From positions 1 through 48,603 of the forward strand of contig JAJPJN010000103.1 in the NCBI GenBank assembly GCA_021324185.1: a stretch of DNA of 48,603 nt. The letters run 5' to 3'. The notes beneath the pieces were generated by a model. The model did no database searches, was not told where the DNA came from, and saw only the letters and a list, made by a program, of their open reading frames with translations. The position numbers and the translations under genes are program-made. This DNA comes from Terriglobia bacterium (lineage in GTDB: Bacteria; Acidobacteriota; Terriglobia; Bryobacterales; Bryobacteraceae). Positions 42,971-48,603 of this stretch are shown here, in pieces (the stretch's first letter is position 1; each line of letters begins with the position of its first letter).

Positions 42971-44845
42971 TCACGATCGCGGCAGGATCTTGATATTTCG
43001 CCAATAAGCCCAACAGTTTAGAGGATTCGTTACCGCAGTCGTCTCAAAGATCACCTCAGATCCACCTGGGCTATCAAGAGCAACAGTTGCATGTTGTATG
43101 CCCCGGTCACCGGCCTGAGTCAGAGGATCCAAGGTGCGTTTCCAGAGCTGAATTCGCACGCCGGCGCGATTTGTAGCAAGCACCGCAAAAGTAACCGCAT
43201 GTGTCGGCGGCGCGGTACGGAGAGCGCCATCCAAAATGCCGAAGTCGAAGCTTATTTTTCTTATATTGCCGCTCACCGAAAGCGCAAACTGGCTCGGTGG
43301 GTTGGCGAAAAGAATCGTTCCGAGCGTAGCGTCCTCTTTAATTCCATTCACTCCGAATTTGTCCTGCAACCTATTCTCGGCAACTTCATCCATGATCGTC
43401 AGATTGTATGGAGGTGAATAACGATACGGGCCGATTCTTAATCTTCTAAGCTCAGCAACCATCAGCTTCAGGCGCTCGGCATTGGGATAAGCGAACCTCA
43501 GCTCTTCTGGGCGGTAATGCAGAAAACCAACTGCGAGTGTGTTGTTGAATCTGTGAGCTTCGGAATAAATCCCAATCGATCGTGTATAAGTTCGTGCTGC
43601 AGCGAGCAGGAAGACGGCACCGCCCACCGCGATGGTCAAGACTCCGGCCCATCCCTTGGCTCTCGGAACGGATTTCTGCGCAAATCGAACACGACTATCC
43701 AAAGCAACATAGATAAACGCATAAAGCAGATAACTGGAAAAAATTGTATACCGGCTAGCATTCGCGTTTACTGCACCAACGTCGGCCGTTTGGGATCGGC
43801 CCCAGGCGGTCAGCGCGGCCGAGCCGACCGCGAATAGCGAGAAGGCGACGAATAGAAGCTCCGGTTTCGTAAACTCGGCCGAGCGCTTCCTCTTTACTTT
43901 TGCCACAAAGGTCAGGCATGCTGTGGCCAGTAATAGCGCCCCAACAACCTCGTTCCAGTGAGTTGGCGCGCGAGGCACGTCGAACATATTGTGATATGGA
44001 AACGCGATCATACTGACCAGTGGTGATCCGAGATAGGCCAGGCAGAATTCTGCAAACGATCGAGGATCGGTAATAGCCGGTCCAGTCTCCGCTAAACCGG
44101 GGAGGTAGATCACCAAAATCAGCACAAGATTCAGCGACCAAAATAAAGCCAACCATGTGAGCCGCAAAAAGGATGGCTGAACGAGCTGCACGATGACTAT
44201 TGCGACAGCGAATGCAACTAAGCCGTTGCTGATGGTATATGCAGCAGCCCAGCAGGCTAGGGCCGCTATTACGTTGTGCTGCCACGATCGCAGCCCCATA
44301 CAGATGCACACCAGCGCAAACGCTATGAGCGCGTGAGCCAAATCAAGCTGAATCATGAACGACCACCAGTGATTGTTATGCCCAGCGGGGGAAAAGCTAA
44401 TTACGGAAAGTGCAGCCGTTGAGGCGAGACACGTTAGATTGAACCGACCGGCAATCTTCTTTATGCAATAGGCCTGTATTGCAAACCCGGCAATAACGGA
44501 GCTAAGAAGATAAACGTATTCCGACCGAATGTCCCAATCTGTCACAAGACCGTTCAACAATACTATGGTCGTGAGAGTAAGGGGTCGTGAGTGATTGTGT
44601 GCCGCCCAAAGATCATTGATACGGAAGGTGTGATCGTGGAGCTTTGCAAAATCCAAGATGAATTCGCAATGATCCCAGAAGGGAAAGGTGATTGCAGAAT
44701 ACTGAACGACAAGGAAGAAGAACAAAACGGGCGCGATTATGACACACCACAAGAACACACGGCACAGCGCAGAAGACACCTGAGCCCGATCAAAGCCCGA
44801 AGATGTCGAGTCTAAACTCCGCTGGTCCTTAGCTGGGATTGGCAC
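42971..44845 (-). CDS. Polytopic membrane protein, possibly a GT-C-type glycosyltransferase
   Basis: 624 residues. After a cytoplasmic start the first membrane helix (VFLWCVIIAPVLFFFLVV) precedes the loop FPFWDHCEFILDFAKLHDH, then about ten to eleven further hydrophobic segments to residue 420. The rest (about 430-624) is a soluble, beta-rich domain. An acidic Asp/Glu-containing first loop is typical of GT-C enzymes that use lipid-linked sugars, so a polymerase- or side-chain-transferase-like role is plausible. The typical Wzy or Wzx motifs are not recognised. It heads the minus-strand run with the coiled-coil methyltransferase and the triple glycosyltransferase. Confidence 0.75.
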   Translation of the reverse strand: MPIPAKDQRSLDSTSSGFDRAQVSSALCRVFLWCVIIAPVLFFFLVVQYSAITFPFWDHCEFILDFAKLHDHTFRINDLWAAHNHSRPLTLTTIVLLNGLVTDWDIRSEYVYLLSSVIAGFAIQAYCIKKIAGRFNLTCLASTAALSVISFSPAGHNNHWWSFMIQLDLAHALIAFALVCICMGLRSWQHNVIAALACWAAAYTISNGLVAFAVAIVIVQLVQPSFLRLTWLALFWSLNLVLILVIYLPGLAETGPAITDPRSFAEFCLAYLGSPLVSMIAFPYHNMFDVPRAPTHWNEVVGALLLATACLTFVAKVKRKRSAEFTKPELLFVAFSLFAVGSAALTAWGRSQTADVGAVNANASRYTIFSSYLLYAFIYVALDSRVRFAQKSVPRAKGWAGVLTIAVGGAVFLLAAARTYTRSIGIYSEAHRFNNTLAVGFLHYRPEELRFAYPNAERLKLMVAELRRLRIGPYRYSPPYNLTIMDEVAENRLQDKFGVNGIKEDATLGTILFANPPSQFALSVSGNIRKISFDFGILDGALRTAPPTHAVTFAVLATNRAGVRIQLWKRTLDPLTQAGDRGIQHATVALDSPGGSEVIFETTAVTNPLNCWAYWRNIKILPRS

Positions 44846-45130
44846 CGAAACTTTTGAAAGGTTGACGTGGGCGGAGTCTCCGCCTTATCTCGTTCAAAAC
44901 ACGATAGCAAATCGAAAAGTAATGTGGGCGTGAACCTGCGCCGTCGTTGCCGTGCTCAAAATTAATCCAGATGATATGAGACAAACCCTCAACTTCAGGC
45001 ACTTCTGCAGAGGCGACCATCTTTAGTCGCTTTGTATGCGTGCTATCCAGACGGCATACGGTCTATTAAGCAGCGGTAACTGATCAATGAGAGATCATTC
45101 GGGGCTTCAAAAACTGAAGGAGAAAGCGGC

Positions 45131-46561
45131 TTGAGGCCCACCATAGCGTTCCTCGCGTTATTCGCGTCGCACTGGCCGGGTGCTGCTCTTGCGCAGGGGA
45201 CATCCAGCTTTGTACCGATGCCCCCGTGCAGGCTAGTCGATACACGTCTCGCCAATGGCCTCTTCGGCGGCCCCGTGCTCTCCGCGGGCAGCACTCGAAC
45301 CTTCAATATTCCAGCATCTTCATGCAATATTCCATCTAGTGCGGTTGCATACTCACTGAACATAACTGTGATCCCCTCGGGGCCAAACCTTTGGGTCGTG
45401 ATCGTGTGGCCCGCCGGTCAACCGCAGCCGGTGGTTTCTACCATGAACGATCCGGCAGGCGCTTTACTAGCCAATGCCGCCATCGTTCCCGCCGGCACAA
45501 ACGGTGGGGTCAATGTTTGGGTCTCCGATACATCCCACATCATCCTCGATATCAACGGCTACTTCCTCCCTCAATCCAATTCCACCAGCACCGCCGTCGG
45601 TACTGGCGCCTCGAATGCCGGCGTGCAAAACACCGCGCTTGGATTTCATACCCTCCAGGTGAATCTCGGCACCTCCAATACTGCCATCGGCTCCTCTGCC
45701 CTCACTGCGAACAGTCTCGGCAACAACAACACCTCCATCGGCGCCAATTCTTTGTTCTCCAACGTGCTCGGCTCAGCCAACACATCGCTCGGCGGCAGCA
45801 GCCTGCTAAATAACATCGCCGGCAATGACAACACCGCCATGGGTTTTTCTGCTATGAGCTCGAATGCTACCGGTTCCGACAACGTGGCGGCCGGCGAGAG
45901 CTCGCTATTAAATAACATCAACGGAAGCTACAACGTGGGCATTGGAAGCCAGACCTTATATGCCAACACGAGCGGCTCCGGAAACATTGCGCTCGGCTAT
46001 CAGGCCGGCAACGCGCTGACAACCGGCAATTCGAACATCGACATCGGCAATCCGGGCGTCGCCACCGACAGCGGCGTGATTCGTATCGGCTCATCCATTT
46101 CGCAAAGCAGCACCTATATAGCCGGCATTGTCACCTCGCCTGTTTCCGGCGTTCCGGTCATCGTCAACTCCAGCGGCCAGCTTGGTGTGCAAACTTCCTC
46201 CCAGCGGTTTAAGCAGGATATTCGCGATATCGGCGATGCCAGCGACGCACTCATGCAGCTTCGGCCTGTCATGTTCCGATACCGCGCGGCCGCCGCGGAT
46301 GGCTCGCAGCCTGAGCAGTACGGCTTAATAGCGGAAGAAGTGGAGAAAATTTTTCCGGAGCTGGTCCTGCACGATGTCGATGGACAGCCGCTGGCACTGG
46401 CCTATCAGCAGCTTCCAGCGCTCCTTTTAAACGAACTGCAGAAACAGCAGCGCACCATTGAAGAACAAAAATCGCAAATTTCCGATCAGCAAAAAAAGCT
46501 CGAGGAATTATCGGAACGTCTGAGCGCCTTGGAACGCGCCGCCGCGAAGAACCGCCAGTAA
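45131..46561 (+). CDS. Exported repeat protein with S74 intramolecular chaperone
   Basis: 476 residues. A TTG start is supported by AAGGAG eight bases upstream. A signal peptide comes first (to about ALAQ at 22), then an N-terminal beta domain (PPCRLVDTRLANGLF ... HIILDINGYF) found in many exported proteins, then eight repeats at about 164-300. The repeats are 17 residues each (the first is 16) and begin N-T/V/I-x-x-G. The C-terminal S74 peptidase/chaperone domain follows (SSQRFKQDIRDIGD, FRYRAAAADGSQ, QYGLIAEEVEKIFPELV) and ends in a coiled coil. S74 domains trimerise beta-helical fibres and often cleave themselves off. Predicted trimeric surface fibre or adhesin. Confidence 0.88.
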   Translation: MRPTIAFLALFASHWPGAALAQGTSSFVPMPPCRLVDTRLANGLFGGPVLSAGSTRTFNIPASSCNIPSSAVAYSLNITVIPSGPNLWVVIVWPAGQPQPVVSTMNDPAGALLANAAIVPAGTNGGVNVWVSDTSHIILDINGYFLPQSNSTSTAVGTGASNAGVQNTALGFHTLQVNLGTSNTAIGSSALTANSLGNNNTSIGANSLFSNVLGSANTSLGGSSLLNNIAGNDNTAMGFSAMSSNATGSDNVAAGESSLLNNINGSYNVGIGSQTLYANTSGSGNIALGYQAGNALTTGNSNIDIGNPGVATDSGVIRIGSSISQSSTYIAGIVTSPVSGVPVIVNSSGQLGVQTSSQRFKQDIRDIGDASDALMQLRPVMFRYRAAAADGSQPEQYGLIAEEVEKIFPELVLHDVDGQPLALAYQQLPALLLNELQKQQRTIEEQKSQISDQQKKLEELSERLSALERAAAKNRQ

Positions 46562-46565
46562 AGCG

Positions 46566-47294
46566 TTAAATCCCTGCCCAGCGAATGATCAGCGCCGCCA
46601 CAATACCGCCGCAAATTGGACCCAGAATCGGCACCCACGCATAAGCCCAGTCAGACGATCCTTTCCCGGCGATCGGCAGAAAGCTGTGCACCAGCCGCGG
46701 CCCCAGATCACGCGCGGGATTAATGGCATAACCAGTCGTCGCTCCCAGCGACAGCCCGATACTCCAGACCACGCCGCCAACCAAAGGCGCGCCTAAATAT
46801 GGCGCCAGCCCGCCGGGTGCGATCCGCCGCGAGAACAGCGCCGACGCCAGCAGCACCAGAACAAACGTTCCGATCAATTCACTGACGAAGTTGCTGCCAT
46901 AGCTGCGGATTGCCGGGCTGGTGGAAAAACACGCCAGCTTCTTGCCTTGATCCTGCGTCACCGCCCAATGCGGCAGATAGAACAGCCACACCAGAACAGC
47001 GCCCAGCATCGCCCCTAGAATCTGCGCAGGAATGTACGTCATGAGTCGTTCGGCATGGCCCGTCATCAGCACAGAGGCCACGGTGAATGCTGGATTCAAA
47101 TGTGCATCGGCATCGCCCATGGAAATCGCCACCGCCACGCCCGCAAATACCGCAAGCGCCCAGCCCGTTGCAATCGCTAGCCAGCCCGCGCCCTCCGCTT
47201 TCGATCTGCTCAACAGCACCCCGCCCACAACGCCGTTGCCCAAAAGGATCAGCACCATCGTTCCGAGAAATTCACCTGCTGCAGCTTGATTCAC
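46566..47294 (-). CDS. glpF: Glycerol uptake facilitator (aquaglyceroporin)
   Basis: Major intrinsic protein of 242 residues that lets glycerol diffuse into the cell. Both pore motifs are present: HLNPAFTVASV in the first half and GYAINPARDLGPRLVH in the second; the Asp after the second NPA-Arg (NPARD) is characteristic of glycerol facilitators as opposed to strict water channels. Six membrane helices. The GTG start has GAGG only just upstream, so a few residues either way are possible. It lies 19 bases after glpD on the same strand and ends four bases from the convergent S74 protein gene. Confidence 0.93.
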   Translation of the reverse strand: MNQAAAGEFLGTMVLILLGNGVVGGVLLSRSKAEGAGWLAIATGWALAVFAGVAVAISMGDADAHLNPAFTVASVLMTGHAERLMTYIPAQILGAMLGAVLVWLFYLPHWAVTQDQGKKLACFSTSPAIRSYGSNFVSELIGTFVLVLLASALFSRRIAPGGLAPYLGAPLVGGVVWSIGLSLGATTGYAINPARDLGPRLVHSFLPIAGKGSSDWAYAWVPILGPICGGIVAALIIRWAGI

Positions 47295-47313
47295 CCCTCT
47301 GCCTCCATTCGAG

Positions 47314-48603
47314 TTATCGTTTGCACATGTACTGCTCGGCCAATTTCCGGTACTCTAGCGTCTCGCGGTTTACCCACGCGCTGTCTCGCCCCAATTCCCG
47401 CGCCAGCAAATGAGCCGCTATCGGAGCCGCTTCCACGCTGGCCTGCGCATTTAGGAATAGCGCGCGCGTGCGCCGGGCCAAAACATCTTCCAGGCGCCTC
47501 GCCATCTCATGCCGCGCCGCCCATACGATTTCCGCCCGCCGGAACGGCAGCAGCGGATGCAGCGATTCATTCAGTTCGGGTTCAGCATCGGCCAGGCTTC
47601 TCAAAAGCGGCAAATCGGCGCCGTATACCTGCTGCCATTCGTTGCTCACCGCCGGCCGGTCCATCGCGCCATGCAGCCGCAGCTCTGCTGTGCGGGAGCG
47701 CGCCGCTTTCAGGCCTGCAACTTGGGCTGCGTAGTTGATCACGTCCTCGCCCATTTTGCGATACGTCGTCCATTTGCCGCCCACAATCGTAATCAGCTTT
47801 GCATCGGAAATCAATACCGTGTGATCGCGCGACAGCGCGGCGGTATTCCCTACGCCCTGCCGCCGCACCAGCGGCCGCTGTCCGGACCAGACGCTCAGAA
47901 TGTCGTTCGGCCCCGGAGAACGGCCAAAATATTTGGCGATATGCGCCAGCAGAAACTCTTTTTCGCTGGCCAGCGCCTCCGGTTCCGATGAGGGCTGCGA
48001 AACTGGATCATCCGTAGTCCCCACCACCACCGCGTTGTGCCACGGAATTGCAAAAAGCACGCGGCCATCCGCCGTCTTCGGAATCATCATGGCCGATTCC
48101 GCAGGCAGAAACGCGCGGTCCAGAACAAAATGCGACCCTTGACTTACCGTCACCACCGCTGGCGCCGCTGGTTCGTCCAGCCGCCGCACGCTATCAGCGA
48201 AGATGCCGGTCGCGTTGATGACAGCTTTCGCGGAAATGTCCATCCTGGCCCCCGTTTCCCTATCCTCGGCTGTCACTCCCCGCACCTGCCCGCCAATTTT
48301 CAGCAACGCTGTAGCCGGGCAATAGTTCAAGGCCGTGCCGCCCAGATCGAAGAGCGTTCGCAGTAGCGTGATCGCAAGCCGCGCATCATCAAACTGGCCA
48401 TCGTAATAGAGAACGCCGCCTTTCAGGCCTTCTGATCGAATCGTCGTCAACTCGCGCCGCACAGTAGTAGAAGAAAGAATGCGCGAGCGCCGCAACCGCT
48501 CGTCTCCGGCGAGCAGGTCATATATCGTCAAGCCAATGCCATAAAACGGGATCTCCCACCACGAATACGCAGGAATGATGAATGCCAGGCGCCGCGCCAG
48601 ATG
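47314..48603 (-). CDS. glpD: Glycerol-3-phosphate dehydrogenase GlpD (5' end beyond the window)
   Basis: FAD-dependent membrane dehydrogenase that oxidises glycerol-3-phosphate to dihydroxyacetone phosphate and feeds electrons to quinone. The frame is open to the last base (LAFIIPAYSWWEIPFYGIGL just before YDLLAG), so about 130 N-terminal residues with the FAD Rossmann motif are missing. Visible motifs: RSEGLKGGVLYYDGQFDDAR, KAVINATGIFADSVR, FAIPWHNAVVVGTTDDP, SVWSGQRPLVRR and IVGGKWTTYRKMGED. With glpF it forms a glycerol utilisation operon; the kinase gene glpK is not in the window. Confidence 0.93.
   Translation of the reverse strand, partial: HLARRLAFIIPAYSWWEIPFYGIGLTIYDLLAGDERLRRSRILSSTTVRRELTTIRSEGLKGGVLYYDGQFDDARLAITLLRTLFDLGGTALNYCPATALLKIGGQVRGVTAEDRETGARMDISAKAVINATGIFADSVRRLDEPAAPAVVTVSQGSHFVLDRAFLPAESAMMIPKTADGRVLFAIPWHNAVVVGTTDDPVSQPSSEPEALASEKEFLLAHIAKYFGRSPGPNDILSVWSGQRPLVRRQGVGNTAALSRDHTVLISDAKLITIVGGKWTTYRKMGEDVINYAAQVAGLKAARSRTAELRLHGAMDRPAVSNEWQQVYGADLPLLRSLADAEPELNESLHPLLPFRRAEIVWAARHEMARRLEDVLARRTRALFLNAQASVEAAPIAAHLLARELGRDSAWVNRETLEYRKLAEQYMCKR

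Overview
The window looks like chromosomal DNA of a Gram-negative bacterium. It carries a lipid A cluster (fabZ, lpxA, lpxI), a TonB-like protein and an RND efflux pump. The use of LpxI with a Gfo/Idh gene behind lpxA, a large hybrid sensor kinase, Ycf48-like secreted proteins and an S74-chaperone surface protein together suggest Acidobacteriota (Solibacter/Bryobacter-like). That assignment is an inference from gene content; no rRNA is present to confirm it.

Layout. 1-6.06 kb: a plus-strand envelope run of fabZ, lpxA, lpxI and a sugar-nucleotide-type oxidoreductase, then a TonB/TolA-like protein, a tiny membrane protein and a secreted glycine-zipper protein closed by a clear terminator. 6.06-6.7 kb: a gene graveyard with two oppositely oriented pieces of an Old Yellow Enzyme gene. 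6.7-11.06 kb: RND adaptor and pump. 11.1-15.8 kb: two exported proteins, pantothenate kinase, a methyltransferase and a zinc alcohol dehydrogenase. 15.8-21.3 kb: an accessory region made of decayed mobile and defence-type genes. In order these are a truncated PIN toxin with its partner, the C-terminal part of a SNF2 helicase, a dead IS3-family element carrying an intact IS1182-family element inside it, an istB fragment, and a tyrosine recombinase with a nonsense codon, ending at tRNA-Gly(CCC). 21.4-27.3 kb: a WYL-like protein and a sensory pair, namely a 1248-residue hybrid kinase and a kinase-less CHASE3-HAMP-PAS-receiver protein. 27.7-30.25 kb: rpsO-pnp.

30.3-44.85 kb is the most distinctive part: a surface-glycan cluster of eight large genes that alternate multidomain glycosyltransferases and methyltransferases. 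Three of its proteins, with different enzymatic cores, share one beta-rich module (GWAF ... R-x-DVA, 11 residues, GF). One protein contains a shortened, catalytically eroded copy of the FkbM-module protein encoded next to it. Two methyltransferases end in coiled coils followed by a short basic Trp-Arg tail. I propose, as a hypothesis only, that this cluster makes and caps or measures a cell-surface polysaccharide, with coiled-coil methyltransferases acting somewhat like WbdD. No flippase, polymerase or ABC exporter lies in the window.

45.1-48.6 kb: an exported repeat protein with an S74 chaperone domain, then glpF and the 3' part of glpD in a minus-strand glycerol operon that runs off the end. 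All calls come from reading the sequence and from family knowledge; no database search was run.
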